NCBI RefSeq assembly: GCF_900101865.1
Contig: NZ_FNAH01000002.1
Location: forward strand, 124,001-188,000
Length of the DNA: 64,000 bases
Source of the DNA: Paracoccus isoporae
Lineage (GTDB): Bacteria; Pseudomonadota; Alphaproteobacteria; Rhodobacterales; Rhodobacteraceae
Reading direction: 5' to 3'
This document shows positions 1 through 8,311 of the stretch, in pieces. Each line of letters begins with the position of its first letter. The first letter of the stretch is position 1. The notes under the pieces are model-generated. The model was not told where the DNA came from. It saw only the letters and a program-made list of their open reading frames with translations, and did no database searches. A program made the translations under genes and the position numbers.

Positions 1-266
1 TCCTCGACCAGCCGTGTGGCGAAAGTGCGGGCCTTGTTCGGGTCGCCGCCATCGTCATACATGATGAGGTTGATCGGCTCGCCAATGATGCCGCCCTCGG
101 CATTGATCTTCTCGACCTCCATGCGCAGGGTCTTGGCTTCGGGATCGCCCAGGAAGGCGGCCGGGCCGGTTTCCGAGATCGAGGCGCCGATATTGATGTC
201 GGCAAGCGCCGGGCCTGCCAGAGCGGTCAGGGCGGCGGCGGTGCTCATCAGGGTGCGGATGGTCAT
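1..266 (-). CDS. ABC transporter substrate-binding protein, branched-chain amino-acid (LivK) type, N-terminal part
   Basis: Periplasmic binding protein of the Peripla_BP_6 (LivK-like) class, cut off by the window edge after 88 residues. The first 22 residues form a signal peptide (MTIRTLMSTAAALTALAGPALA), followed by DINIGASISETGPAAFLG, the usual first strand and ligand-loop start of the family, and later YDDGGDPNKA. The start is fixed by a GGGAGGA ribosome site ahead of the ATG. The gene diverges from paaI-paaK. In many proteobacteria Liv-type transporters sit beside phenylacetate genes, so uptake of an aromatic acid is a reasonable guess. The ligand cannot be told from sequence. Confidence 0.85.
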   Translation of the reverse strand, partial: MTIRTLMSTAAALTALAGPALADINIGASISETGPAAFLGDPEAKTLRMEVEKINAEGGIIGEPINLIMYDDGGDPNKARTFATRLVE

Positions 267-684
267 TCAGCGTTCCTCCCAGTTGCTGAACCTCGCCGGT
301 TGTCCCGGCGAATTTTGTCCTTTGCGAGTCGGGGGAATGCGGCCAGACTGGCAATGGTCGGCGCTGCGTTTTCGGTTCATGTCGCAGCATCGGCCGGGCG
401 CGAAAGATTCGCCAAGTCCTGCCCCTCCCTTCCTCCCGAATATAATTGACTGACCGTTCGGTCTATGCAACATCTTTTTTGGCATCGGGGAGGATGCATG
501 TGGCGATTGGCGGGGGAGGAGATGGCGGCATGCGCGATCAGGCAATCGGTCTGAGTGATCCGGACCGCAACGTGCTGCGGCTGTGCCTGAACGCCCCGCG
601 CGACAGGCGGCGCGCCCAGCCCGTCACCGCCGATCCGGCACAGCACCCGGCAGCGTTTCGCGGCGCATGAGACGCGCCGCCGAC
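267..684. other. Divergent intergenic region between the LivK-like gene and paaI
   Basis: Stretch of 418 bp without a convincing gene. It holds an AT-rich patch at 440-447 and a strong inverted repeat at 452-463 (described separately). Short open frames here lack ribosome sites and protein-like composition. If the paa transcript starts near the repeat, its leader is about 220 nt long. Confidence 0.6.
452..463. promoter_or_regulatory. Perfect inverted repeat GACCGTTCGGTC, probable TetR-family operator
   Basis: GACCG-TT-CGGTC is a perfect 5+5 bp inverted repeat in the divergent region. On the minus strand it lies between a TTGCAT hexamer (465-470) and AT-rich sequence where a -10 box would fall (AATTAT at 442-447, 17 bp spacing). 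On the plus strand TATAAT (441-446) is just upstream, though no -35 box was found for it. Such palindromes are typical TetR operators, and a TetR gene closes the adjacent paaI-paaK cluster. Control of the binding-protein gene, the paa genes or both is inference. Confidence 0.5.
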
Positions 685-1110
685 ATGACCCCGCAGGAAC
701 TGGCCGAGGCTTCGGCCGATGCGATGTGGGCCGCGGACCGCGCCAGCCAGCATCTCGGCATGGTCATCGAGCATATCGCGCCCGGCGCGGCGCGGCTGCG
801 CATGGAGGTGACGCGAACCATGACCAACGGCCATGACAACGGGCATGGCGGCTACATCTTCACCCTGGCAGACAGCGCCTTCGCATTCGCCTGCAACAGC
901 TACAACGCCGTCACCGTCGGCCAGCAGGCCTCGATCACCTATCTCGCCCCGGCCAGGCTGGGCGATCACCTGACCGCCGATGCGCGCGAGGTCTCCCGCG
1001 CGGGACGCAGCGGCGTCTATGATGTCGAAGTCACAAATCAGCACGGCACGCGCATCGCCCTGTTCCGCGGCATGTCCCGGACGGTCCGGGGCAGCTACGT
1101 GCCCGATTGA
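685..1110 (+). CDS. paaI: PaaI-type hotdog-fold acyl-CoA thioesterase
   Basis: 141-residue hotdog thioesterase. In phenylacetate catabolism PaaI hydrolyses stalled or toxic aryl-CoA intermediates and frees CoA in the cytoplasm. The signature NGHGGYIFTLADSAFAFAC (residues 52-70) contains the helix aspartate (Asp63) expected as catalytic residue. The ATG at 685 gives MTPQELAEASADAMW, the usual family N-terminus; an in-frame ATG at 667 would add six residues, and neither has a strong ribosome site. It is followed after 20 bp by paaK on the same strand, supporting a shared transcript. Confidence 0.9.
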   Translation: MTPQELAEASADAMWAADRASQHLGMVIEHIAPGAARLRMEVTRTMTNGHDNGHGGYIFTLADSAFAFACNSYNAVTVGQQASITYLAPARLGDHLTADAREVSRAGRSGVYDVEVTNQHGTRIALFRGMSRTVRGSYVPD

Positions 1111-1130
1111 GCCAGTGAGGAACAAGTGCC

Positions 1131-2447
1131 ATGGAAGACCTGACCCCGGACCCTACCACGCTCGATCCCGTCGAGACCGCCTCGCGCGACGATATCGCGG
1201 CGATCCAGCTCGACCGGCTGAAATGGTCGCTGCGCCACGCCTATGACAACGCGCCCTTCTACAAGGCGCGGTTCGATGCGGCCGGGGTGCATCCCGACGA
1301 CCTGCGGGAGCTGTCGGATCTGGCGAAATTTCCCTTCACCACCAAGCAGGATCTGCGCGACACATATCCGTTCGGCATGTTCGCCATCCCGCGCGAGGAG
1401 CTGGTGCGCATCCATGCCTCGTCCGGGACCACGGGCAAGCCGACGGTGGTGGGCTACACACGCCGCGACATCGACAACTGGGCCGATCTGATCGCGCGCT
1501 CGATCCGCGCCTCGGGCGGGCGGCCCGGCGATATCTGCCATGTCTCTTACGGCTACGGGCTGTTCACCGGCGGGCTGGGCGCGCATTACGGGGCCGAACG
1601 GCTGGGCTGCACGGTGGTCCCGATCTCCGGCGGGATGACCGAGCGGCAGGTGACGCTGATCGAGGATTTCAAGCCCCGCATCATCATGGTCACGCCGTCC
1701 TACATGCTGTCGATCCTGGACGAGTTCCGCAGGCGGGGCATGGACCCGCGCGAGAACTCGCTTCAGGTCGGGATCTTCGGGGCCGAGCCCTGGACCAACC
1801 AGATGCGCCAGGAGATCGAGCAGGTCTTCGACATGCACGCGGTGGATATTTACGGCCTCAGCGAGATCATGGGGCCGGGCGTGGCCAATGAATGCGTGGA
1901 GACCAAGGACGGGCTGCATATCTGGGAAGATCATTTCCTGCCCGAGATCATCGACCCCGAGACGGGCGAGGTGCTGCCCGATGGCGAGATGGGTGAACTG
2001 GTCTTTACCACGCTGACGAAGGAGGGGCTGCCGATGGTGCGCTATCGCACCCGCGACCTGACCCGGCTTCTGCCCGGCACGGCGCGCAGCGTGCGCCGGA
2101 TGGAAAAGATCACCGGGCGCAGCGACGACATGATCATCCTGCGCGGGGTCAACGTGTTCCCGACCCAGATCGAGGAGCAGATCCTGAAGATCGCCTCGCT
2201 CGCCCCGCATTTCCAGATCGAGCTGCAGACCGGCGCGAACCGGATGGACAGCATGACGGTGCATTGCGAATGCCTGCCCGATGCCGCCGATCCCGCCAGC
2301 CGGGATGCTGCGGCGAAGGACCTGGCCCATCGCATCAAGTCGGTGGTGGGGGTCAGCTCGACCATCACCATCCACGACCCCGACGGCGTCGCCCGGTCCG
2401 AGGGCAAGGCCAGGCGCGTGGTCGATAACCGCCCGAAGGAGCGGTAA
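1131..2447 (+). CDS. paaK: Phenylacetate-CoA ligase
   Basis: 438-residue adenylate-forming ligase that activates phenylacetate with ATP and CoA, the first step of the aerobic paa pathway. The P-loop-like motif ASSGTTGKPTVV lies at residues 97-107, YGLSEIMGPG at 241-250 and YRTRD later in the ATP-binding domain. Length matches the family (about 430-440). It lies between paaI and a TetR regulator on one strand. The ring epoxidase genes paaABCDE are not in this window, so they are either beyond the left edge or elsewhere. Confidence 0.95.
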   Translation: MEDLTPDPTTLDPVETASRDDIAAIQLDRLKWSLRHAYDNAPFYKARFDAAGVHPDDLRELSDLAKFPFTTKQDLRDTYPFGMFAIPREELVRIHASSGTTGKPTVVGYTRRDIDNWADLIARSIRASGGRPGDICHVSYGYGLFTGGLGAHYGAERLGCTVVPISGGMTERQVTLIEDFKPRIIMVTPSYMLSILDEFRRRGMDPRENSLQVGIFGAEPWTNQMRQEIEQVFDMHAVDIYGLSEIMGPGVANECVETKDGLHIWEDHFLPEIIDPETGEVLPDGEMGELVFTTLTKEGLPMVRYRTRDLTRLLPGTARSVRRMEKITGRSDDMIILRGVNVFPTQIEEQILKIASLAPHFQIELQTGANRMDSMTVHCECLPDAADPASRDAAAKDLAHRIKSVVGVSSTITIHDPDGVARSEGKARRVVDNRPKER

Positions 2448-2502
2448 GTTTTCCCGCCCGGTCGCGTGACAAGGCCGGGCCGGAAGGGTAAGCCAGCCGG
2501 CG

Positions 2503-2519
2503 GCGCGGACCATCCGCGC
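2503..2519 (+). other. Short GC-rich hairpin between paaK and the TetR gene
   Basis: GCGCGGA-CCA-TCCGCGC forms a perfect 7-bp stem in the 92-bp gap. No T-run follows, so it is not a canonical terminator. It could damp read-through or stabilise the paaK message. Confidence 0.35.
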
Positions 2520-2539
2520 GCCGCAAGACAGGAAGACCA

Positions 2540-3136
2540 ATGGCCCGGACCCGCGCCAGCGATTTTGCCGAGAAGCAGCAGGACCTGCTGCGCAGCGCGG
2601 CTGCGGTGATTGCCGATCTCGGCATGGACAAGGCCTCCATGGCGCAGATCGCCGACAAGGCGGGCGTGTCCAAGGCGCTGCTCTATCACTACTACCCCGG
2701 CAAGGACGCGCTGATCTTTGCGATCATCGAGACCCATCTGCTGGAAATCGACGACGCGGTGGCCGCCGCCGATGACCCGCAGGCGGATGACCGGGACCGG
2801 CTGCGCCGTCTGGTCGGCGCGGTGCTGGACATCTATCGCGGCGCGGATAACGAACATGTCGTGCAACTCAACGCGAAACGCGCCCTGTCCGAGGCGCAGC
2901 AGCAGAGCCTGGCCGAGATCGAACGGCGCATCGTGCGCCGCTTCTCTGCCGTGATCGGCCGCATCAATCCGCAGCTTCAGGCGGACCGCCCGCTTCTGAT
3001 GCCGGTGACCATGTCGCTCTTCGGGATGATGAACTGGGTCTATATGTGGTTCCGCGATGGCGGGCCGATCACGCGCGAGGATTACGCCGACATCGCCACC
3101 ACGCTGATCCTTGAGGGCGTGAAGGCCGTGCGCTGA
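2540..3136 (+). CDS. paaR: TetR/AcrR-family regulator, probable phenylacetate repressor
   Basis: 198-residue TetR-family protein. Residues 33-52 (SMAQIADKAGVSKALLYHYY) are the helix-turn-helix; the C-terminal half is the helical ligand and dimerisation domain. TetR-type PaaR proteins next to paaK sense phenylacetyl-CoA and repress paa genes; assignment here rests on position. The inverted repeat at 452-463 is the likely operator. A ribosome site (AGGAAG) precedes the ATG. Confidence 0.8.
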   Translation: MARTRASDFAEKQQDLLRSAAAVIADLGMDKASMAQIADKAGVSKALLYHYYPGKDALIFAIIETHLLEIDDAVAAADDPQADDRDRLRRLVGAVLDIYRGADNEHVVQLNAKRALSEAQQQSLAEIERRIVRRFSAVIGRINPQLQADRPLLMPVTMSLFGMMNWVYMWFRDGGPITREDYADIATTLILEGVKAVR

Positions 3137-3179
3137 GCGCCGCCCGGCGCCGTCTCTCGAAAATATGTTCCGATCCGTC

Positions 3180-3208
3180 TTGGAAGCGCCGCCACGGCGT
3201 TCTAGAAT
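3180..3208 (+). promoter_or_regulatory. Sigma-70-like promoter for the persulfide/rhodanese genes
   Basis: TTGGAA (3180-3185), a 17-bp spacer and TAGAAT (3203-3208) form a good -35/-10 pair about 85 bp upstream of the dioxygenase start. The palindrome TTCTAGAA (3200-3207) overlaps the -10 and could be a repressor site. No BigR/SqrR-type regulator gene lies beside it. Confidence 0.5.
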
Positions 3209-3292
3209 TTCCGCGTAAGGCGGGAAGTCCGTCCCGGCCGCGTCTGCGCCGATATGCGACGGCCCCGGCAGCAGCCAGATCGGAGGCAACAC

Positions 3293-4177
3293 ATGTCCTA
3301 TCGCGTCAACATGGCCGTGACCCCCGAGGTCGAGCCGTTTTTCGACGAGGCCAGCAACACGATTTCCTATGTCGTCCGTGATCCCGGCAGCGATGCCTGC
3401 GCGGTGATCGATTCGGTGATGGATATCGACTACGCCGCGGGCCGCATCGCCTATGACCATGCCGACCGGATGATCGGCTTCATCCGCGAGAACGGGCTGG
3501 ATCTCGAATGGCTGATCGAGACCCATGTCCATGCCGATCACCTCTCTGCCGCGCCCTATATCCAGTCCAAGCTGGGCGGCAGGCTGGGCATCGGGCGCAA
3601 CATCACCCTGGTGCAGGAGACCTTCGGCAAGATCTTCAACGAAGGCACCGAGTTTCAGCGCGACGGCAGCCAGTTCGACCGGCTGTTCGACGATGGCGAC
3701 CGCTACCGGATCGGCGGGATGGAGTGTTTCGCCATCCACACCCCCGGCCACACACCGGCCTGCATGACCCATGTGATCGGGGACGCGGCCTTTGTGGGCG
3801 ATACGCTGTTCATGCCCGATGGCGGGTCGGCCCGCGCCGATTTTCCGGGCGGCGATGCGGGTGAGCTGTATGACAGCATCCAGAAACTGCTGGACATGCC
3901 GGAGGAGATGCGACTGTTCATGTGCCATGATTACGGCCCGAATGGGCGCGAGATCCGCTGGGAGACCACCGTGGGCGCGGAAAAGGCGCATAACATCCAT
4001 GTCGGCGGCGGCACCTCGCGCGAGGATTTCGTGAAATTCCGCACCGAACGCGACGCCAGCCTTGCCATGCCCCGTCTGATCCTGCCGTCGCTGCAGGTGA
4101 ATATGCGGGCAGGCGAGTTGCCACCCGCCGATGAAACGGGCAAACGCTTTCTCAAGGTGCCGCTGAACGAGCTATGA
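3293..4177 (+). CDS. MBL-fold persulfide dioxygenase-like hydrolase (Blh/ETHE1 type)
   Basis: 294-residue metallo-beta-lactamase-fold protein. HVHADH at residues 78-83, His153 in HTPGHTPAC, Asp170 in VGDTLF and His212 in CHDYGP supply the metal site; ETHE1-like enzymes hold one Fe(II) and oxidise glutathione persulfide to sulfite. The N-terminus MSYRVNMAVTPEVEPFFDEA and the ribosome site CGGAGG place the start at 3293. It is followed 13 bp later by a rhodanese-like gene. In rhizobia the two functions are fused as Blh; here they are separate proteins. Persulfide oxidation is family knowledge, not shown by sequence alone. Confidence 0.85.
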   Translation: MSYRVNMAVTPEVEPFFDEASNTISYVVRDPGSDACAVIDSVMDIDYAAGRIAYDHADRMIGFIRENGLDLEWLIETHVHADHLSAAPYIQSKLGGRLGIGRNITLVQETFGKIFNEGTEFQRDGSQFDRLFDDGDRYRIGGMECFAIHTPGHTPACMTHVIGDAAFVGDTLFMPDGGSARADFPGGDAGELYDSIQKLLDMPEEMRLFMCHDYGPNGREIRWETTVGAEKAHNIHVGGGTSREDFVKFRTERDASLAMPRLILPSLQVNMRAGELPPADETGKRFLKVPLNEL

Positions 4178-4190
4178 GGAGAGATTGCCG

Positions 4191-4613
4191 ATGATGGATA
4201 TCAGAAAGATCGACGACCGCATTTCGGTCTCGCCGCAGATCGAGCCGGGCGATGTCGCGGAGCTGGCCGCGCAGGGCTATCGCAGCATCATCTGCAACCG
4301 CCCCGATGGCGAGGAGGCGGGCCAGCCGGACCACGCGCAGATCGCCGCCGCCGCGGAAGAGGCCGGTCTGACATTCGTGACGCTGCCGGTCACGCCCGGT
4401 CAGATGAATGCCGCGCTCGTCGCGGAATTCGGCGCGGCGATGGAGCAGTTGCCGACGCCGGTGCTGGCCTATTGCCGCAGCGGCACGCGCAGCGCGACCG
4501 CCTGGGCGCTGTCGCAATCGGGCCGCAAGGGTCGCGACGAGATCCTTCTGGCGGCGCGTCAGGCGGGTTACGATCTCAGCGGAATCGCCGGCGCGCTGCG
4601 GGACCCCGGCTAA
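4191..4613 (+). CDS. DUF442/TIGR01244 rhodanese-like sulfur transferase
   Basis: 140-residue protein with a phosphatase/rhodanese-like loop AYCRSGTRSA, active-site Cys95, and the family N-terminus MMDIRKIDDRISVSPQIEPGD. It matches the N-terminal domain of Blh from plant-associated rhizobia and probably moves sulfane sulfur to or from glutathione for the dioxygenase encoded just upstream. The ribosome site AGGAGAG overlaps the previous stop region, so translation is likely coupled. It converges on the CcdA-like gene with 5 bp between stop codons. Confidence 0.85.
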   Translation: MMDIRKIDDRISVSPQIEPGDVAELAAQGYRSIICNRPDGEEAGQPDHAQIAAAAEEAGLTFVTLPVTPGQMNAALVAEFGAAMEQLPTPVLAYCRSGTRSATAWALSQSGRKGRDEILLAARQAGYDLSGIAGALRDPG

Positions 4614-4618
4614 GGGGG

Positions 4619-5245
4619 TCAGATCAGCGTCGCGCTCCAGTCGGCGCGCTCCAGCAGGAATTGCGCGATCCGGTTGACCCGGTCGGTGGCGATGAGCAGC
4701 GCGAATATCGCCAACCCGAGCGCCGATCCCTTGCGCAGCAGCCCGGCCGGGCGGGGCAGGGCGGCGGTCAAACTCGCCATGACCACGAAGGGCGTGACCA
4801 TCCCGGCCGCGTAAAGCGAAAGCAGCGCGGTGCCGGTCAGCGCCTCGCTCCGCGCCAGGGCGATCAGCGCCGACAGGCTAGGCCCCACGCAGGCGGTCCA
4901 GCCAAAGCCGAAGGCCAGACCCAGCAGCACCGCCCGGATGATGCCAGACCGTCCGGCCGCGCGGCCTGACGACAGCACCCGAAATGCCGCCACGATCAGC
5001 ACGGCACCGGCCAGCAGGCGAAGCTCCGCGTGCCATGCGATAAAGATCTGCCCGATCCGCGTGGCTCCCAGGCAGGACAGCAGGAACACCGCGCCGAACC
5101 CCGCGCCGAACCCCGCCCCCTGCCAGCCCGGCAGGCCGCGCCCGGCCAGCAGGCACAAAAAGAAGGGCAGCACTGGCAGGACACAGGGCGACAGGAAGGA
5201 CAACAGCCCGGCCAGATAAGCGTCGATGGCGGCAAGATCGGTCAT
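4619..5245 (-). CDS. CcdA-like thiol-disulfide transmembrane protein
   Basis: 208-residue membrane protein with about six hydrophobic segments and the two CcdA half-motifs SPCVLPVLP (Cys21) and TACVGPS (Cys119), which pass reductant across the inner membrane. Start at 5245 is set by GAAGGAGCGCG before the ATG. CcdA-like proteins recur in BigR/SqrR sulfide-response operons, where they are thought to export reducing power or sulfur; a cytochrome c maturation role is the alternative. It is convergent with the rhodanese gene rather than in its operon. Confidence 0.85.
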   Translation of the reverse strand: MTDLAAIDAYLAGLLSFLSPCVLPVLPFFLCLLAGRGLPGWQGAGFGAGFGAVFLLSCLGATRIGQIFIAWHAELRLLAGAVLIVAAFRVLSSGRAAGRSGIIRAVLLGLAFGFGWTACVGPSLSALIALARSEALTGTALLSLYAAGMVTPFVVMASLTAALPRPAGLLRKGSALGLAIFALLIATDRVNRIAQFLLERADWSATLI

Positions 5246-5321
5246 CGCGCTCCTTCGAGCGCCTGCGGTCCGGGAAGTCAATCCGGTTGAAACACGCGCA
5301 CGGATCGGTCAACGCTGGCGG

Positions 5322-5609
5322 ATGGAGTCTCTCAGGCTGGACAAGTTCCTGTGGGCAGCGCGGTTCTACAAGACCCGCGCGCTCGCCCAGCAGATGATCG
5401 AGGGCGGCAAGGTGCGCATCGACGGCGACCGGGTCAAGCCCGCCCGCGCCGTGCGGCCGGGCCAGATCATCGAACTGCGCCAGGGCCGGACGCGGCGGCG
5501 GATCGAGGTGCTGGGTCTGTCCGAGACGCGCGGACCTGCGACGCAGGCGCAGCAGCTCTATCGTGATCTGAGCGCGCCGGAGAAGATCGGGATCTTCGAT
5601 GAGGAGTAA
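5322..5609 (+). CDS. hslR: S4-domain RNA-binding protein, Hsp15 (HslR) family
   Basis: 95-residue protein with one S4 RNA-binding domain at the N-terminus (ESLRLDKFLWAARFYKTRAL, then GGKVRIDGDRVKPARAV). Hsp15 recognises stalled 50S subunits carrying a nascent chain and recycles them. The basic segment RQGRTRRRIEV follows, as in the family. The gene diverges from the ccdA-like gene and lies just upstream of a convergent tRNA. Function is assigned by family only. Confidence 0.85.
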   Translation: MESLRLDKFLWAARFYKTRALAQQMIEGGKVRIDGDRVKPARAVRPGQIIELRQGRTRRRIEVLGLSETRGPATQAQQLYRDLSAPEKIGIFDEE

Positions 5610-5631
5610 GGCCCGGCACGGCCGGTCGGAT

Positions 5632-5707
5632 TGGTAGGCCCGGAGGGACTTGAACCCCCAACCAAGGCGTTATGAGCGCCCTGCTCTGACCATTGAGCTA
5701 CAGGCCC
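5632..5707 (-). tRNA. tRNA-Ile2 (anticodon CAT, lysidine type), CCA encoded
   Basis: The minus strand folds as a full cloverleaf: acceptor GGGCCTG with CGGGCCT, D-arm GCTC...GAGC, anticodon stem GGGCG/CGCCT around loop CTCATAA, and T-arm with TTCAAGT. The 3' CCA is in the DNA (5632-5634). A CAT anticodon can be Met or Ile2; the GGGCC acceptor and short D-loop resemble Ile2 (ileX-like) tRNAs, in which TilS changes C34 to lysidine so AUA is read. Elongator Met is the alternative. Confidence 0.88.
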
Positions 5708-5723
5708 AGCCAGTGATCCCCAT

Positions 5724-5753
5724 CTGACTAGTCAGACGCGGCGGCACGGTCAA
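5724..5753 (-). promoter_or_regulatory. Promoter of the tRNA-Ile2 gene, with a perfect palindrome over the -10
   Basis: On the minus strand TTGACC (5748-5753), 17 bp, then TAGTCA (5725-5730) lie correctly ahead of the tRNA 5' end at 5707. The -10 is inside the perfect 12-bp palindrome CTGACTAGTCAG (5724-5735), which may simply be the box or may be a protein site. Confidence 0.55.
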
Positions 5754-5847
5754 GCGCGGGGTTTGGACCTCACGGACCGCATCGCCCGTATTGCCCGTGC
5801 GCAGCGCCTGCTGTATCGCACGGGCAGAATTGACGAAAGGAAATCCG

Positions 5848-6894
5848 ATGTCCGAGCGCGAACGCGGTCTGTCCTATGCCGATGCGGGCGTCGATATCGA
5901 CGCGGGCAATGCCCTGGTCGACCGCATCAAGCCGGCGGCGGCGGCGACGGCGCGGCCGGGCGTGATGGCCGGGCTGGGCGGGTTCGGGGCGCTGTTCGAT
6001 CTGAAGGCGGCGGGATATGCCGATCCGGTGCTGGTGGCCGCGACCGATGGGGTGGGCACCAAGCTGCGCATCGGGATCGATACCGGCGAACTCGACGGTC
6101 TGGGCATCGACCTCGTCGCGATGTGCGTCAATGACCTGGTCTGCCAGGGGGCGGAGCCGCTGTTCTTCCTGGATTACTTCGCGACCGGAAAGCTCTCCGT
6201 GGACGAGGCCGCGCGGGTGGTGACGGGGATCGCGGAGGGCTGCGCGCGCTCCGGCGCCGCGCTGATCGGCGGCGAGACGGCCGAGATGCCGGGCATGTAT
6301 CACGACGGGGATTTCGACCTGGCAGGGTTCGCCGTCGGCGCGATGGAGCGGGGCGCGGAGCTGCCGCAAGGCGTGGCGGCAGGTGACGTGCTGCTCGGGC
6401 TCGCCTCGGACGGGGTGCATTCCAACGGGTTTTCGCTGGTGCGCCGGGTGGCCGAAGCGGCCGGGCTGGGCTGGGCCGATGCCGCGCCATTCTCCGACGC
6501 CACGCTGGGGCAGGCGCTGCTGACGCCGACGCGGCTGTATGTCCAGCCGGCCCTGGCTGCGATCCGCGCGGGCGGGGTGCATGGGCTCGCCCATATCACC
6601 GGCGGCGGGCTGACCGAGAATCTGCCGCGCATCCTGCCCGACGGGCTGGGGGCCGAGATCGACCTGGCCGCGTGGCCGCTTCCGCCGGTCTTCGCCTGGC
6701 TGGCCAATGCGGGCGGGATTTCCGAGGCCGAGATGCTCAAGACCTTCAATTGCGGCATCGGCATGGTGCTGGTGGTGGCGGCGGACCGGGCCGATGCCCT
6801 GTCCGCCGTGCTGCGCGATGCGGGCGAGACGGTCACGCGGATGGGCCATGTCGCGCCGGGGCAGGGGGTGCAGTATCGCGGCGCGCTGACGTGA
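5848..6894 (+). CDS. purM: Phosphoribosylformylglycinamidine cyclo-ligase
   Basis: 348-residue AIR synthase, fifth step of purine synthesis: ATP-dependent closure of the imidazole ring of FGAM. Diagnostic stretches are [43 protein letters not shown] and [13 protein letters not shown]. Start at 5848 is preceded by AAAGGA. Its final codons overlap purN (GTGA), so the two are translationally coupled as in many bacteria. Confidence 0.97.
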   Translation: MSERERGLSYADAGVDIDAGNALVDRIKPAAAATARPGVMAGLGGFGALFDLKAAGYADPVLVAATDGVGTKLRIGIDTGELDGLGIDLVAMCVNDLVCQGAEPLFFLDYFATGKLSVDEAARVVTGIAEGCARSGAALIGGETAEMPGMYHDGDFDLAGFAVGAMERGAELPQGVAAGDVLLGLASDGVHSNGFSLVRRVAEAAGLGWADAAPFSDATLGQALLTPTRLYVQPALAAIRAGGVHGLAHITGGGLTENLPRILPDGLGAEIDLAAWPLPPVFAWLANAGGISEAEMLKTFNCGIGMVLVVAADRADALSAVLRDAGETVTRMGHVAPGQGVQYRGALT

Positions 6895-7478
6895 TCCGCG
6901 TCGCCATCCTGATTTCCGGGGGCGGATCGAACATGGTCCGGCTGGTCGAATCGATGACCGGCGACCATCCGGCGCGCCCGGTGATCGTCGGCGCGAATGA
7001 TCCCGATGCGGGCGGGCTGGAGAAGGCCCGCGCCATGGGTGTCGCCAGCTTTGCCGTCGATCATCGCCCCTTCGGCCGCGACCGCGCCGCGTTCGAGGCG
7101 GAACTGGCCCGCCATCTCGACGCGGCCGAGCCGGACATCGTGGCGCTTGCCGGGTTCATGCGCATCCTGACGCCGGAGTTTGTCCGCCGCTATGCCGGTC
7201 GGATGCTGAACATCCACCCGTCGCTTCTGCCGAAATATCCCGGCCTGCACACCCATGCCCGCGCGATCGCGGCGGGCGATGCCGAGGCCGGGGCGACGGT
7301 GCATGAAGTCACCGCCGATCTGGATGCCGGGCCGATCCTCGGGCAGGCGCGGGTGCCGGTGCGGCCGGGCGATGACGCGGACAGCCTTGCCGCGCGGGTG
7401 CTGATCCGCGAACATGCACTCTATCCGGCGGTGCTGCGCCGCTTTGCTTCAGGTGAGAAGTCTCCTCTATATATATGA
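6891..7478 (+). CDS. purN: Phosphoribosylglycinamide formyltransferase
   Basis: 195-residue GAR transformylase using 10-formyl-THF. The GTG start at 6891 overlaps the purM stop and gives [15 protein letters not shown], the expected first strand and loop. The active-site motif appears as [21 protein letters not shown], followed by [16 protein letters not shown]. The product is somewhat shorter than E. coli PurN but contains every conserved block. Confidence 0.96.
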   Translation: MIRVAILISGGGSNMVRLVESMTGDHPARPVIVGANDPDAGGLEKARAMGVASFAVDHRPFGRDRAAFEAELARHLDAAEPDIVALAGFMRILTPEFVRRYAGRMLNIHPSLLPKYPGLHTHARAIAAGDAEAGATVHEVTADLDAGPILGQARVPVRPGDDADSLAARVLIREHALYPAVLRRFASGEKSPLYI

Positions 7479-7555
7479 AGAGAATGGGTAATATCTGCCG
7501 GTTGAACGCGGGCGCGAAATCCGGCAGGCTGTGCGGATCAAGCTGAGGACGCCAG

Positions 7556-8311
7556 ATGCCAGCCTCTCCCCAAGTCGGATTATTCGTCACCTGTCTCGTC
7601 GATGCGATGCGCCCGCAGATCGGCTTCGCAACGCTGCGATTGCTGGAATCGGCGGGCTGCACGGTCGAGGTGCCGCGCGCCCAGACTTGCTGCGGTCAGC
7701 CCGGCGGCAACAGCGGCGACCGGCGCGGTGCGGCCGCCCTCGCGCGGCAGGTCATCGAGGTGTTCGAGGGGTTCGACTATCTCGTCGCGCCGTCGGGATC
7801 CTGCGTCGGGCAGATCCGCTCCTACCCGTCGCTGATGGATGATGCAGGCTGGCGGCGGCGCGCGGAAGATCTTGCCTCCAGATCATATGACATCATTGGC
7901 TTTCTGCGCGACGTGCTGGGCTGGCAGCCCGATGGGGTGCGGCTGGAGGCGTCGGCCACCTATCACGACAGTTGCTCCGGCCTGCGCGAATTGGGGGTGG
8001 AGCGCCAGCCCCGCGAGTTGCTGGCCGGTGTGGCGGGGCTGGAGATGCGCCCGCTGGAGGGTGCCAATATCTGCTGCGGCTTCGGCGGGACGTTCTGCGT
8101 GAAATATCCCGAGATCTCCACCGCGATCCTGTCCGAAAAGACCCGCAATATTCGCGACACCGGTGCGGATCTGCTCCTGGCCGGCGATCTGGGCTGCCTG
8201 ATGAACATGGCGGGGCGCCTGAACCGCGAAGGCGCGGCGACCCGCTGTTTCCACACTGCCGAGGTGCTGGCGGGCATGGCGGACGGCCCCGCCATCGGGG
8301 AGGAAGGCTGA
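7556..8311 (+). CDS. lutA: LutA/YkgE-type (Fe-S)-binding subunit of L-lactate oxidation complex
   Basis: 251-residue protein with two CCG domains (Cys45-Cys46 in TCCGQPGGN and Cys173-Cys174 in ICCGFGGTF), the pattern of LutA/YkgE and of heterodisulfide reductase-like subunits. With LutB and LutC it forms the cytochrome-independent L-lactate dehydrogenase complex that feeds pyruvate to central metabolism. The TGATG junction with lutB and the ATGA junction with lutC mark a tight three-gene operon. No LutR or LldR regulator or lactate permease is adjacent. Confidence 0.93.
   Translation: MPASPQVGLFVTCLVDAMRPQIGFATLRLLESAGCTVEVPRAQTCCGQPGGNSGDRRGAAALARQVIEVFEGFDYLVAPSGSCVGQIRSYPSLMDDAGWRRRAEDLASRSYDIIGFLRDVLGWQPDGVRLEASATYHDSCSGLRELGVERQPRELLAGVAGLEMRPLEGANICCGFGGTFCVKYPEISTAILSEKTRNIRDTGADLLLAGDLGCLMNMAGRLNREGAATRCFHTAEVLAGMADGPAIGEEG

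Noticed and set aside
446..670. Short plus-strand open frame just after the paa inverted repeat
   Set aside because: No ribosome site, overlaps the operator and stops before paaI; composition is not protein-like.
1095..2540. Open frame of 481 codons opposite paaK
   Set aside because: Antisense shadow of paaK without any recognisable motif.
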